This document shows positions 11,750-23,421 of a DNA stretch of 64,000 nucleotides, piece by piece. The position numbers and the translations under genes are program-made. The notes beneath the pieces are model-generated. The model was not told where the DNA came from, searched no databases, and worked only from the letters and a program-made list of their open reading frames with translations. Source of the DNA: Agapetus fuscipes (Eukaryota > Arthropoda > Insecta > Trichoptera > Glossosomatidae); assembly GCA_951799405.1 (NCBI GenBank), contig OX637337.1:2728001-2792000 (forward strand), in the 5' to 3' direction. The stretch's first letter is position 1, and every line of letters begins with the position of its first letter.

Positions 11750-11930
11750 TAATCTAAGTTGCAAAGACATATTCACATTTAAGACTCATAATTAATGAAT
11801 GCTCGGTTATGTAAGCTCACTCGTGTAAGTTCGCGTTCACACTAGCTGCATGCGAAAAAAAAACTCAGGTATTAAATGAACATATACTCTGCAGCTCTTA
11901 CCGCTTTTCCCCAAACTAAGGGTGAAATCA
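11750..11930 (-). repeat. H-family copy, truncated
   Basis: It starts ATAATCTAAGTTGCAAAG and breaks off in the region of the conserved hairpin. Confidence 0.7.
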
Positions 11931-12280
11931 ACTCTAGAGGTATTCTCACTAAGGCTGATGAACTGAGGCTGGATGTGATTGGGAGAAAGATCCTGAGACG
12001 TACTATCTATGGGCTTATTTGTCAAAACAAATTCTAACGAAGTATTGAATTTTAGCAAGACATTTAGTCATGCACATTCAAATTTTTCGACTCAGATGGT
12101 TGGGACATGTCAAAAAAAATGAGATGATTTGGACCACAAAACCAGTGACAGAAGAAGTGTCGAGAGGTCAGAGCTGTGATTGAGCAATGTGCTAGAGAGG
12201 GACTTGCAAGCCCTATTTGTGACCAATTGGAGATGAAAGGTGATGAAGAAGAAAAAGTGGACACAACTCCTTGAGGAGGC
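11931..12280 (+). mobile_element. LINE ORF2 C-terminal remnant
   Basis: Frameshifted plus-strand fragments read like the region after the reverse transcriptase in RTE-like LINEs: a KILRTIYG-like piece, then IFRLRWLGHVKKM (12080-12120). Stops and frameshifts show it is dead. Confidence 0.55.
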
Positions 12281-13179
12281 TAAAATCTCACACCGGGTTG
12301 AAGAGCCAATGTGCCGAGTGATCTCTCCGCTTCTTAGAAGAAATCCATCGCAGTCAATTACAATTCAAAAGTTGTACAAAACTTTTTATCCATCTAACCG
12401 GAACAAACCCATCAGATAAAAAACACCTTTTCGCTATCTGATCTAGTCAAATCGCACTATGACAAAAAAAAACACAAGTCCTTTCAACGTTGAATTAATA
12501 TAAGAATAGAAAGGTAGCAAGTGCCATAAGAGAGTGTAAATACGTCGCATACGTCTTTTTTTAAGTCTAGCGTCGTATCGGCTCCTCCTAGACGATACAA
12601 GTTCCTTTGATCTCGAAATCCTAAGTAGATTCTTTGTCTGGGAAAAATTAGACAGCACTAATAGAATCCGTGTCCCCCTAGTTTAAGCCATCACGTGAAT
12701 CCCCGTAATAGAAAAATGTATGGAAAATATAGCAGCACTCGTAGTGAGTGATTTAGTTTTCACGATCTGTTCACGCAAACACGCGACTTACTAATTCTGT
12801 TTATTTTCTTTTTGACTTAACATGCGTCATTTCTTTGGAAACGGTCCTCTTAGAATTTAGATAGCTGATAAGTAAGCTCGTTAATTATTTTATTTTATTT
12901 TATTTTATTCAGGAAAAAAACAACAAATTTCTTCGGATAATTACAATAAATCAGTAGATTAATAAATAATTGAAAAAATTGTCTCTACATTTTCCGTTAA
13001 TAACAATAAAATTAATAATAATAATAACAATAACAAAATCAATGAATCATCAAAAAGCAATTGATACTTTCATAAATAAAAATATCAACATACAGGCACA
13101 CATACACACCTCCATACATCCACACATCATGAGCACATTTTATTAACTACGTGTTTAAACAATTAAATATTAATATCAT
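12281..13179. other. No gene seen
   Basis: AT-rich, with a (TTTTA)n run at about 12885-12908 and dinucleotide-like CA/CT patches near 13095-13130. No coding signal was recognised. Confidence 0.5.
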
Positions 13180-13622
13180 ACATGACTCTGGAGGAAATGA
13201 AAGAAGTATGCAAGGATAGAAAGAAATGGCGGTTGATCTGTGATGTTGGCGGCTAGGGTTTGTTAAAGTGAAATTGGTTTTATGATTTAGTTTTTTATGT
13301 CCATGTATATATTGTCATTTTCATTCTTTGATTTAAAAAATGTAATTTGTCATGTATGTTCCTTGACTTATAGGTTGTTATGCGGCTGACCACCCACAAT
13401 ATAAAAATCAGTTCACTTTGCCAATGTCACCCCTGTTTCAGGGAAGGACGGCAAGAGTTGCAAGGCTTATGTTCATTTGAGATTGGGTTTTTATATTGTA
13501 GGTCCACATGCGGCATGTGTTAGCGCGAAATTATACATATCTGCTTGTGGGAATGCATTTAGTGTAAATCTTAAATGATGTGTATCTTTGCAGCTTAGAT
13601 TAGATTAGATTAGATTAGATAC
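13180..13622 (+). mobile_element. LINE ORF end plus 3' UTR plus H unit
   Basis: 13186-13253 reads LEEMKEVCKDRKKWRLICDV, then GG and stop. A UTR of about 105 bp follows, then H from TTCCTTGACTTATAGG (about 13361) to (TTAGA)n at 13600-13620. It is the clearest LINE-H junction in the window and mirrors 9718-10150. Confidence 0.8.
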
Positions 13623-13769
13623 ATAGCAATAAAGAATATTTTTGACAAAAATATTATGTAGGCCTGTAATTCAGTCGCCATTTTGTTAAGGGTAGCCAGA
13701 GCATTTGCAGGGTAGCCTCCATTTCATGCTATTCTTGCATTCTTCTCTTTTTATTTTATTCAGGTTACG

Positions 13770-13961
13770 GGCTCTAAGAGCTCGTTCCTACTTGTCGGGT
13801 GTCGGATCCGTATATAAATCAGAGGTTCCAGTGGCAGAACATTATGTATGGAGCTATTCACACTAATCGGAAACCGGTTTTGTCCGAAATGTTCTGCCAC
13901 TGGAACCTCCGATTAATATACGGATCCAACACCCGACAAATGGGAACGAGCTCTTACAGAG
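13770..13961. mobile_element. Foldback MITE
   Basis: Two arms of about 80 bp are inverted copies: CTCTAAGAGCTCGTTCC at the left and GGAACGAGCTCTTACAGAG at the right, both carrying a GTTCCAGTGGCAGAACATT-type inner arm. The spacer is about 30 bp. The open frame inside is palindrome-derived. Confidence 0.8.
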
Positions 13962-14384
13962 AAAAACTCAACTGCTCATATTCGTAACGTTATATTGAAT
14001 GGTATTGGTATTTTATTTGCCCAAAATAACACAACTACCGTTTGTTTTTTTTTTCGGAAAGAGTTGGACCAAGTTCAAGCGAGTTTAAGGCCGATTATTA
14101 TGTGATGTCGAAGAATGCTTGGTCCGGAATAGAAGAAGCTTTTTGTAACAATAAAAATTCCTGAAACGAAAACACGACTGCAATAAAGCAGCGAGAAATT
14201 CCGCGAGAAAACGTTAAATTTATGGCCTAAGTCGAATTTATTAAGAAGTTACATGTCTCAATTTAGAAACTGTGTAATTGAGTCTTCAAATATATGTAAA
14301 AAGGTCAGTTTTCTCAGTACCGCAGTGGTAAAAAAAAGGGAAAATAAGAACATTAGATTTTGTAACAACAAGAGTTTTAAGAGT

Positions 14385-14565
14385 ATCACAGTTTTCATAA
14401 AGATCATCTTTATAATCACACTTAATGCTGAAGAAGCCCATAGTAGACATGAACAAAACGTTCGAAAGCTCCAGCTCCCATCGACCACGGCAACAGATCC
14501 CAGAAAACATCACTCCAGCATCATCAGCCTGCCATGTAAGCCTAAAACTCTTATTCAACAAGATT
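14385..14565 (+). mobile_element. Penelope-like piece with degraded hammerhead-like core
   Basis: CTGAAGA (14428-14434), GCCCATAGTAGACATG, then AAAACGTTC in place of GAAACGTC. Downstream AAGCTCCAGCTCCC and CTCCAGCATCATCAG match the 32.9 kb and 50.5 kb copies. Confidence 0.65.
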
Positions 14566-14594
14566 TTTGTTGAGTTGAGTGACTAGAATCAAGA

Positions 14595-14872
14595 AGTCCT
14601 CCAACGGATGCGTCTGCCAAACATTAAGCTGAGAAAGCCGATGTACTTTGGTCACATTTTGAGAAATGAGAAAGACCGTCTTCTTCATCTTATCATGCAG
14701 GGTAAGATTGAGGAGAGAAGATCTCAGGGACACCGAAAAACATCGTGGCTGAAAAACCTGCGACAATGGTTCGGCAGAAGCTCCAATTCCCTGTTTCAAG
14801 CCGCAGCATCCAGTCAAAATAGCCATGATGATCGCCGATCTTTGGTAGAAATGGCACGAAAAGAAGAATAAG
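14595..14872 (+). mobile_element. LINE ORF2 C-terminal fragment
   Basis: It reads YFGHILRNEK, IMQGKIEERRSQGHRKTSWL, KNLRQWFG, an end typical of RTE-like insect LINEs. The frame is broken near the last codons. A related inverted fragment lies at 16836-17005. Confidence 0.75.
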
Positions 14873-14954
14873 AATGTATGTACAGCTTGTGCGTTAATTT
14901 AGTGCATTTGCACACCTCTAATGCATTAAATGTCGTATAAAATTATAGAATCTT

Positions 14955-15150
14955 CAATCTAAGTTGCAAAGGTATATTACATTAAAAATTCATATCAAAT
15001 GCATTCCCATAAGCAGACACGTATAAATTCGTGGTTATACATACCGCAAGGGGACATACAACATAAAAACCAAATCTCAAATGAACATAAGCCCTTCAAC
15101 TCTTTCAGACCTTCCCTGAAACTATGGGTATTTTTTTACAGTATTGGAAA
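14955..15150 (-). repeat. H-family copy, 5' end lost
   Basis: It starts CAATCTAAGTTGCAAAGG. The hairpin region is reduced to CCCTGAAACTATGGG, and the head is lost after TTTTACAGTATTGG. Confidence 0.75.
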
Positions 15151-16459
15151 GTCATAGAAAATAACTCATGAAATATTAAAATAGGCATGAAAATTATTAA
15201 TCTTCAGAAGTGGCACCAAGGAAAAGAAGATGTTTATTTTTTTTTCTTTTGACAATACTTTTTATCTAAAACACGATACCATTGAAATGTTTACAAATCT
15301 CAATTATTTTTATTTATTTTGTGGTAAAAAACAGCAATTAGCAATTATGAGCGCACCCTCTATCTCACAAAACAGCAAAAATATTTTGAGATACTGCACT
15401 TGACTTCTGACCCGGTGACCTTTACGCTTTGACCTCCTCACTAAGGTCTATGCACTTAATTTTTGCATTTTTTTTAAACACGACGCATTTCGCGAGGTTT
15501 TTGCTCCGGGTGTCTCAAAAAACAAAATGTCATTTGTATTTTTTTGTAACACTTTTTCTCACACATTTTTATATATATACCCGTACATTTTCCAACTTAA
15601 AATTAATCATATTTTTGATTAATGCTTGAAAAAAATTGCAAAAAAAATCTTTGACCTAACTCAATCATCATTGCTTAGAACTACGAAATATAGACTTAAA
15701 ATTTAAGTGACTACAATACTTAACAAGCTTTTGATAATATTTATCAAACCTACCCGTGCTGCGAACGTTTTGCGTTTCTAGTCCGTGCGGTCAGTATGTA
15801 TACCTGCTTTTCCAACAATCATATAATTGTTCTACAATCAATATATTTATTCTTCTGCATTTATTTCAAATAGTACAGTCACTTATCTGATACAAATGAA
15901 AATTATCTTTATTTTCGTAGTACCGACCCATGAATACCTTTGAAAAATTGGCATTTAATATTCTTGATCCAGTTACATTATTTTGTATACTTAGAAGGCT
16001 TTTCATTTGCAAGTTACACCGTCCCTTGAAAATTAAAAGAAGTTCATACTAGAATAAACGGACCACAGCAAAAATAGGATTAAATGCTTAATTTTTAAAT
16101 TAAAGATGGCGATTTTCTACACAATAAACCTTTATTATTAGTCATTGTTTTTAAATTTCATTTCATTTACAAAATCAACATGTCAATCACGAAGCCGATT
16201 CGCAATGTGAAGACATAAAAAGACATTTCAAGCGAGAACTCGGCGGCCATTGCTTCGCCCTTTTGTTCTTTGTAGATTGCCGAAACGCAATTATTCTGCG
16301 AACAAATATGATAATGTTCATTACGACGAGTATTTTAGCAAATTTGCATTGAATGGCCGCTCTTTGAGAAATTACCGTTACAACGTAACGTGAGTATAGT
16401 TACCATTGAGTTAAAAATATTGGTGGAGAAGAAACGAATTTAAAAAAAAAGTAAAATTT
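15151..16459. other. AT-rich DNA, no gene seen
   Basis: Long T- and A-rich runs. No exon-like segment or member of the repeat families was recognised. Confidence 0.5.
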
Positions 16460-16680
16460 CCTTGTTACAGTTCTCAGTGAGTTTTATTTTATTTATTACA
16501 CGACCGGTTTCGGGATTGCAGATGATCCCATCCTTAGGTGCAAAATGGGATGGGATGAGGATGGGATATTCTGCGATCCCGAAACCGGTCGTGTAATAAA
16601 TAAAATAAAACTCACTGTGAACTGTAACAAGGAAATTTTACTTTTTAAGCTGTTAAAATGGACTTTCACAAAGTAACTGC
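16460..16680. mobile_element. Penelope-like palindrome with paired hammerhead-like cores
   Basis: Near-perfect inverted arms carry TTACACGACCGGTTTCGGGAT on one side and its complement on the other. The plus-strand core is ATGAGGA, TGGGAT...ATCCC, GAAAC, CGGTC at 16555-16590. The minus core is CTAAGGA...GAAAC at 16537-16503. It ends AAAATGGACTTTCAC, shared with 48565-48970. Confidence 0.65.
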
Positions 16681-16717
16681 CGAAAATCTAAATAATAGAT
16701 GAGAAAAAACAAGCTTA

Positions 16718-16820
16718 CGGCGCTTGTTTGGCTTATATAAATTTTGATTCAAAGATGATCTCTCAATGAAATCGTCTCAAGAATCACATTTTACACAATT
16801 AAAGCTAAGAAAAAAAAAAA
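16718..16820 (+). mobile_element. D-MITE fragment
   Basis: It runs from GCGCTTGTTTGGCTTATAT to AATTAAAGCTAAGAAAAAA, the left part of the element only. Confidence 0.7.
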
Positions 16821-16835
16821 TCTTCGTCTTCTTTT

Positions 16836-17005
16836 CATGCCACTTGATCGGCGATCATCATGGCTATTTTAACTTTAGATACTGCGGCTCGAAACAGGAA
16901 CTTGGTGCTTCTGCCGAACCACTTTCGCAGGTTTTTCAGCCACGATGTCATTCGGCGTCCCTGAGATCTTCTTCCCTCAATCTTACCCTGTATGATAATG
17001 TTATG
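16836..17005 (-). mobile_element. LINE ORF2 C-terminal fragment
   Basis: The minus strand reads IIIQGKIEGRRSQGRRMTSW, LKNLRKWFGRS, FRAAVSKVKIAMMIAD, matching the better-preserved end of the same LINE type as 14595-14872. Confidence 0.75.
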
Positions 17006-18000
17006 TAAATAGCAAATACACATAAATATTTAGGTAGGTAAATATAACATTTGTTGCTGATGGGAGCTATATATAAGTAGGATTAATGATTATAAGTACT
17101 TAGGGTAAAGAGATATTATCAGAAAGTAACTAGCAATCATCACCATTATATACTCGAAGCTTTTGGAAGACCGTTCTCTCGAAGGTTCCATCAAAATTCC
17201 AGTTCCAGTGTAAAATAAATATCCTGTAAAGAAGACCAGTTTTTTTTTATTTGAATACTATTTTAACCCTAAAAACATAACAATAATTTGAAGTATACGG
17301 TATTTTTCATTTCTCAAAATGTGACCGAAGTACATCAGTTTTCTTTAGAAAAAAACATACAACACGATAATGTGAGTTATTTTTAAAATCCACTTTCAGT
17401 TTTCAATGTAATTTTTCTTTCAAAATTTTCAAATTAACCGAACATAATTATTGCAACGCCTGCGCTTTTGTTTCGCGCAGTAAAAGCATTTAAGCAATAC
17501 CAACAATACAGAAAAAAAATCTAACATCTTTACATTTTGCTTGCTCACAGTATGGTGAAACTCGGGATATCATTGTTCTCTTTCTAACTATAGAAGTAGG
17601 TTGAAATAGGTATAGTGTCTACTTGCGTCATAATACTTTCGACTCCACTATATTATAACTCAATGGTAGTTACAGTATCAATACCCAAAGTATAAAAAAT
17701 ACGCTTAAAATCAAATATGGCGTTTTGACAGAAAATGTAAAGAAAATAAAAGAGCGCCTCCGGTGAGTGCTTTAATTTACACACATTTACGGGAAAACGC
17801 TACGGTTAAGATTCGGGATCGGTACTTGGGGTACATTATCAGGGAATTTCGATCTTCTTTGTGGACGCGCGGACAATTTATTGGCAAAATAATAAACAAC
17901 GTACGATGGGAGCGTAATACCTCAATTTATAAGCCAATATTATGATACATGCCTTAGCAACCAGCTATAAAAATATCAAATAAAAAAAAATGAATCTGTC
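17006..18000. other. No gene supported
   Basis: 17155-17225 has heat-shock-element-like strings (CTCGAAGGTTCC, AATTCCAGTTCCAG) resembling the LTR-like modules elsewhere. Otherwise AT-rich without recognised features. Confidence 0.4.
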
Positions 18001-18060
18001 GATATCCGCACTGTAGCTCAGTTGAGAGAGTGCTTGCAATCCATGCAAGAGGTCGGGACA
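18001..18060 (+). repeat. SINE-A head fragment
   Basis: GTAGCTCAGTTGAGAGAGTGC is a tRNA-like box A region followed by a decayed box B (GGTCGGGACA). Confidence 0.6.
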
Positions 18061-18445
18061 TTAGAATTTTTTCCCCATTTTCACAGGATGGTTGGACAAG
18101 GATTTTTTTATAGGTAGACCTGTCCTTAGTATAATACACGGTTTGTTTCACAATTTACAACAATTGATAAATGATAATCCCTGCTTATTGGTCTTCCCGG
18201 CAAAATGCTTGGAGTGACAAATCGACTCTCCGAACCATTGCAGTCCCTATATTATATAGGTAGAAATGAGATCTTTCTTGCATATTCCAGATCATTTGAT
18301 CTCTCGCTCATACCAGACCGCCGTTTTATGTACCTTACTACTTACTACACACACTATTGTACCTGTACTGACGCTCGTAGGTACTCCAAGTTTGTAACAA
18401 TATAAAAAATTAACTTAAACATTGTATATTTTGCTACCATTTCGT

Positions 18446-18610
18446 GAAACAGGGATAGTCGCACTTTGTCCGGTGAAAAGTGCCAAACGTTCGCTCATCC
18501 GGCTTGGATGGACCAAATGTTCGCACTTTATCCGGTGAAAAGTGCCAAACGTTCGCTCATCCGGCTTGGATGGACCAAATGTCCGCACTTTATCCGGTGC
18601 GAAGTGATCC
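18446..18610. repeat. 62-bp tandem repeat (about 2.5 units)
   Basis: CGCACTTTnTCCGGTG starts at 18460, 18522 and 18584, giving a 62-bp period. Two full units are almost identical. The overlapping frames on both strands are repeat artefacts. Confidence 0.9.
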
Positions 18611-19298
18611 AAAATGGCCGGACTTAGCCATTGGTTTGTTAGGCGCTGGGTTTTGGTGGAATTTATCCAAATAATTACTATACCGTTTACGGAAGATTGT
18701 TTAGAATGTTTATTTAATAATTTAGTTCACAAACTAACATCAGATTACACGAATTATAATGGATGAAAGCAAGCGGACATGTTGCTAGTGTGAGAGTTCG
18801 AGACAGAAGCAGGAAGTCGGGTACAGCTGTCAAAAACACTGATATGAAGTTGGCAGTAAAAAGTACCATAGACAAAAATACGAATGCATCATTGGTAGGT
18901 ATGTTAAATTAATTATCTAATGTTAAATTATTAACATGGGGTGACATAATTTTGTTTACCAATTTTCCCGTATGGTTATTGATTAGTCAACGACTTCTTT
19001 ATTTATTATTATATATATTATATTCCTTCTTTATATGAGCTGCTTTCAACGCGCTGCATTCTTTTTGACCGCATAGCTTTTAAAAAGGAAATAATTTTCC
19101 CAACCGCACAATGCCTGACTGTGACATTTACTACCTTTTCCTTAAGAGTCTAACATTATTATCTACCATATCATATTGATTTACAGCAGTCCTATACTCC
19201 GAGTACAATACATTGAAAAAGCTCCTCTCGACCGCGTAAATGTAAAAAAAATGTATGAAAACTATTCCATACATTTTTGTATAAAAATAAATAAATAA
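18611..19298. other. No gene seen
   Basis: AT-rich, unique-looking sequence. No coding or repeat signal was recognised. Confidence 0.5.
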
Positions 19299-19495
19299 TA
19301 ATCTAAGTTGCAAGGATATATTCATTCAAAGCTCTCAGATGTATGCCCACAAACAAACACGTGTAGTTCGCGCTTACAAATGCTGATTGTGTACTTACAA
19401 ATAAAATTCAAACCTCAAATGAACATAAGCCCCACAACTTTTGCCGACCTTCCCTGAAACACGGGTGACACTGGCAAAGTGAACCATTTTTTACA
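19299..19495 (-). repeat. H-family copy, 5' truncated
   Basis: It starts ATAATCTAAGTTGCAAGG. It is the subfamily with CTCTCAGATGTATGCCCAC, and stops after ACCATTTTTTACA. Confidence 0.85.
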
Positions 19496-19505
19496 TCATC
19501 GTTAC

Positions 19506-19838
19506 GCAAAAAAAAACTCAACTGATGTTACACATAAAGTGTAACTTCTTGCCGCGTTATCCCCGAAGGGTTCGCATGTGGCGAGTTGAACCTATTTAAT
19601 TTTACAGGTAAGGGGGCCGGCCTTACGCCAACCACTTTAGTTAAAGTGAGGGTTTCCCAGCTCCCGAGGGGGCTGGTACTGATTTCTTGTGAAGGCTGTG
19701 CCAATATACCTTGCCGGTATTTTCTGGGGTTTGAAATAAACAGCGAAACGGGAAATCATTTTTGACACCTTCGGTGGGATTCGAACCCGAGCTTACGGCA
19801 TGAAACGCAAGCGCTCTACCAACTGAGCTATCGACTTG
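19506..19838 (-). repeat. SINE-A, full length
   Basis: Among the best-preserved minus-strand copies. It has GGGTTCGAATCCCACCGAAGG box B, TAGCTCAGTTGGTAGAGCGC box A, and the tail near 19524. Confidence 0.9.
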
Positions 19839-19936
19839 ACGAATATGCAAAATGTTAGTAATTGTGTTTGGTTTGTCTGTGTAGTTAATAATAAGTCTAT
19901 AAAGTCTCTAGAAAAGAGTAGATAATAAGATAAACT

Positions 19937-20166
19937 TTAATCTAAGCTACAAAGATATGGGATCATTAAAGTCATGCCCACAGACAGGCACATGTAGGTT
20001 CGCGCCTACACATTCTGCGTGTGTGCGTTTAAATAAACAAAGCCTCACATGAACATAAACATTGCAACTTCTGCCGCCTTTCCCTGAAACCGGAGTGGCA
20101 TTGGCAAATGAGCACCAATTTTTACAGCACGAGGGTCAGCCTCATAATATTATCAGTCAAGGAGTA
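19937..20166 (-). repeat. H-family copy
   Basis: It starts TTAATCTAAGCTACAAAG and ends ATCAGTCAAGGAG. Divergent from the other copies. Confidence 0.75.
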
Positions 20167-20285
20167 GATGGGTACCTTATTATGATTTGGATTTGTTCGG
20201 GATTAATGAAGTGTTGAATCGAATATTTAAGTGAAATCTAACAAGAAAGAATGTACCGATTCTCCATCTTTCCAGAATGACGTTA

Positions 20286-20452
20286 AACTAAATCTAAGCT
20301 GCAAGGATATGTATCATTTGAGATTTATATTAAATACATTCCCACAAACAGACACGCATAATTTCGCGCTCACACATGCCGCATGTAGACCAACAATATA
20401 AAAAAAACCCAATTCTCAAATGGACATAAGCCCTGCAACTCTTGCCGACTTA
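20286..20452 (-). repeat. H-family copy, truncated
   Basis: It starts CTAAATCTAAGCTGCAAGG and breaks at CTCTTGCCGACTTA, before the conserved hairpin. Confidence 0.75.
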
Positions 20453-20605
20453 ATAATAACGTTAATAATCTGTATAAATTAGAACCAAGACAGACAGATA
20501 TAAATCAACTTCCGGTTATCTGTGTTTCAAACTTAATTTAAGCCGTGTTTTATGTAAAAAAAACAATATCAATCGTCACTTCCTCTTTATAGATGTAAGG
20601 ACAGT

Positions 20606-20844
20606 GCCCTTAGTACGAGTTGCAAAACTTGAGAAAAGTAAAGTTTACGGAAAATTTTAAAGAGTGATTTCTCCCAAAATCTGCCGTTTTTGTTTCTTAC
20701 ACTTTATGGTCTTAGCAAAAGAGTTACAGTGATGAAGAAAATCAAGTTCAAACGAACAAAATCGGCAGATTTTGGGGGAAATCACTCTTTAATATTTGCC
20801 GTAAACTTTACATTACTCAAGTTTTGCAACTCGTTCTAAGGGTA
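20606..20844. mobile_element. Mariner-like palindromic MITE, copy 1
   Basis: Long inverted arms run from CCCTTAGTACGAGTTGCAAA to its complement ending CTAAGGGTA, separated by a short loop. The right end carries TA. Related copies are at 35932-36171 and 63883-64000. Confidence 0.8.
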
Positions 20845-21229
20845 CAGATCGCTATAAGAATAGGAAATACAAGGATCAATATAACTTTAAGTGATACCCA
20901 AATCAGAAACACCTTATATTGCAAGCACCAAATACCTCAATGCTTCTCATCACATCGCAATACAAAATCATCATAAAATTTCATTGCTTTTTTCGGTAAA
21001 ATGTCAACTTCGTTAGTGCGTTTTTTCGCCATTGAAGTCGCTGACTCGGAGCGTTAAACTTTTTAGCAATAAAAACTGAAGAGTCGTAAAAAAATGTTTT
21101 TCTCATTTTTGAAAGGTATTGTTCCCTTTGCGGTGATGTGACGAAGTCAACAAAGGTCCTTAAAAAAGTGCAGTAGAGGCCCTGAATTTAAATTAAAAAT
21201 GTAATATATAATATGTTTTTTTTTTTTAA
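20845..21229. other. No gene seen
   Basis: Nothing recognised on either strand. Confidence 0.5.
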
Positions 21230-21381
21230 AGAAATCCTGTGCGGGAGACTCCCTAGATTCTAGAGACTCTAGGGGTCTATGACACTCTTTGTAGTGCCAC
21301 AGAGGTGTACGAGCTTGGTCGTCGCTACAAAGCACCAATACTCAAGCAAGACCCAGTTGCTGTAAGGCTGGATAGACCTTT
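21230..21381 (-). repeat. SINE-B, variant 3' end, head lost
   Basis: It shares with 1075-1394 the alternative tail (AAGAAATCCTGTGCGGGAG at its plus-strand left end) and stops within the body at GGATAGACCTT. Confidence 0.8.
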
Positions 21382-21564
21382 GAGTATGATGTCTAATTTC
21401 AAAGATTTCTTAGTATTTTTTTACGTAGAAAAAAAACAACTAAAACAAAAAATTATTGTCGAAATTAAAATAACGATTCAAATATAGATTAACTGGTTAA
21501 TTTAATTTTAATGTAATTCTTTAATATATAATAAATTATAATTAGAATACTTTTTTAGCATAGA

Positions 21565-21722
21565 TAATAATAATAATAATATTAAGTTAGATGATTTATT
21601 TGGTGAGCGCTGTTTTTGTGTGTATCACACGTCAAAAGCCCTCTGCGAACTTGGTCGTCGCTGTAGAAAGCGCCAATTCTCAAGCAAGACCCAGTTGTTG
21701 TAAGGTTGGATGGGCCTTTGGA
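21565..21722 (-). repeat. SINE-B, head lost
   Basis: The standard (ATT)n-tailed 3' half. The tRNA-like head is missing. Confidence 0.8.
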
Positions 21723-22521
21723 TACACACATTTAATTACCCAACAATACCCTTTTTCAGGTAATTTTGAATAAATTAAAATCCTGGATTTTTTTTTGTAT
21801 TGTGAATTCTTAATACAGTTTTATAAGAGAAAAAAGAAACATTCAAGATTAAATTGAAATCATTTAGAATTAATTTAAAAATATATAAAGTCCACGTTCA
21901 GCGTTTTGGAATTTAAAAAAGGCCCAAATATTACTGATCTTTTTAATTAAAGGCGTCAAACGTTTCTGTCGTGTCAAAATCAATTAAATTATTTGAGGCG
22001 TGAAAAAAATGTGAGCATAAAAAATACATTAAAAAAACCGATAAATGTTGCCAGTGAACTTGTCCCAACTCAATGGGGGGTAAAACGAGTTTATTTAAAA
22101 TATAAATAAATAAATAAATAAACATTTGAAACGCGCCAAAAAAAATTGGTTTGCAAGAGAGAAAAAAATCCCATTGGGATTCCAGATTAAAATTTCAAGG
22201 TTGATTTTTTTTTTTACTAAAATAACATTTTGGGAACCGCATGATTTCATAATGGAAGAGTGACACTGCAGGGTGTTCTAAGAAGTTATAGTTTTTTTTT
22301 CTGAGCTTTATAATTCTCATGATACGACATGAAGAACTACAGGGTGGTCATCTTGAGACAGCGGGTGGTAGTTTTTGATAGTTGAGGAACCAGAATTTTA
22401 GCAAAAAAGTAAAAAAAAAAACAATTGCACAAGTCATCCTACCTTCATTTTCTGAATTAATGAAATTCAATCAAACCAATGCAGATTGTATACATATATA
22501 AAAAATAAATAATAATCATAA
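21723..22521. other. AT-rich DNA, no gene seen
   Basis: It contains an (AAAT)n run at about 22104-22125 and a (TAA)n-like patch at 22500-22530. No coding signal was recognised. Confidence 0.5.
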
Positions 22522-22732
22522 TAATAATAATCTTAGTTGCAAGGAGATATTCATTCAAAGCTCTCAGATGTATGCCCACATACAAACACGTGTAGTTCGC
22601 GCTTACAAATGCTGATTGTGTACTTACAAATAAAATCCAAACCTCAAATGAACATTAGCCCTGCAACTCTTGCCGACATTCCCTGAAACAGGGGTGACAT
22701 TGGCAAAGTGAACCATTTTTTACAGTATGGGT
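22522..22732 (-). repeat. H-family copy
   Basis: It starts TAATCTTAGTTGCAAGG and breaks at ACAGTATGGGTA. Confidence 0.85.
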
Positions 22733-22771
22733 AAATCTTTGGGGAAATGAAAATGGGGAAATTACTAAATA

Positions 22772-23020
22772 TAATCTAAGTTGCAATGATATTTTTAATT
22801 TAATATTAATTTAACCTGCATTCTCATAAGCAGACACGTATGAGTTCGCGCTTACACATTCCACATGTGGACTTACAACATAAAAACCCAATCTCAAATG
22901 AACACAATCCCTTCAACTCTTGTCGACCTTGCCTTAAACAAGGATTTGACATTGACAAAGTGAACCGTTTTTTTTACAGTATGTGTGTTCAGCCTCATAC
23001 CAACCTATTAGCCAAGAAAG
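22772..23020 (-). repeat. H-family copy continuing into the K repeat
   Basis: It starts ATAATCTAAGTTGCAATG and ends CCAACCTATTAGCCAAGAAAG. Unlike most copies, the sequence beyond its 5' end also recurs at 27.6-27.9 kb. Confidence 0.8.
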
Positions 23021-23421
23021 TTGAATTTTTATGAAATAATTTCCAATTTCTGGTAGCTTAAACCGCACAGCTAGCAATTTGTAACGCGATGTGCCAAAAG
23101 TCAATCACCTTTGACTGGTTCGAGAACATATTTGCGGTCAGCTTTCGTGGTTACTCTCTGTAACTGCTTTCCGCGTAGGAAACAACAACTCTAAGGTTAA
23201 TTATTAGGGATGGGCCGAAGTTCGTTGCACATTCGGCTTAACCGAATTTCGGCAGCTTGAACCGAACTTCGGTATTCGATCGAAATTCGGTTCAAATGCC
23301 GAACATTCGGTGTGAGAAAAAGTAAAACAAAATATCTACTTGAACCATTGGATATCATAGTCTCTTTTAAAACCGTAAAATAAAAATTACGTCTTTATTT
23401 ATTATTATTTATATTTAAATA

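Noticed and set aside
14286..14561. Overlapping open frames on both strands
   Set aside because: They fall in a Penelope-like piece shared with other loci. No conserved protein.
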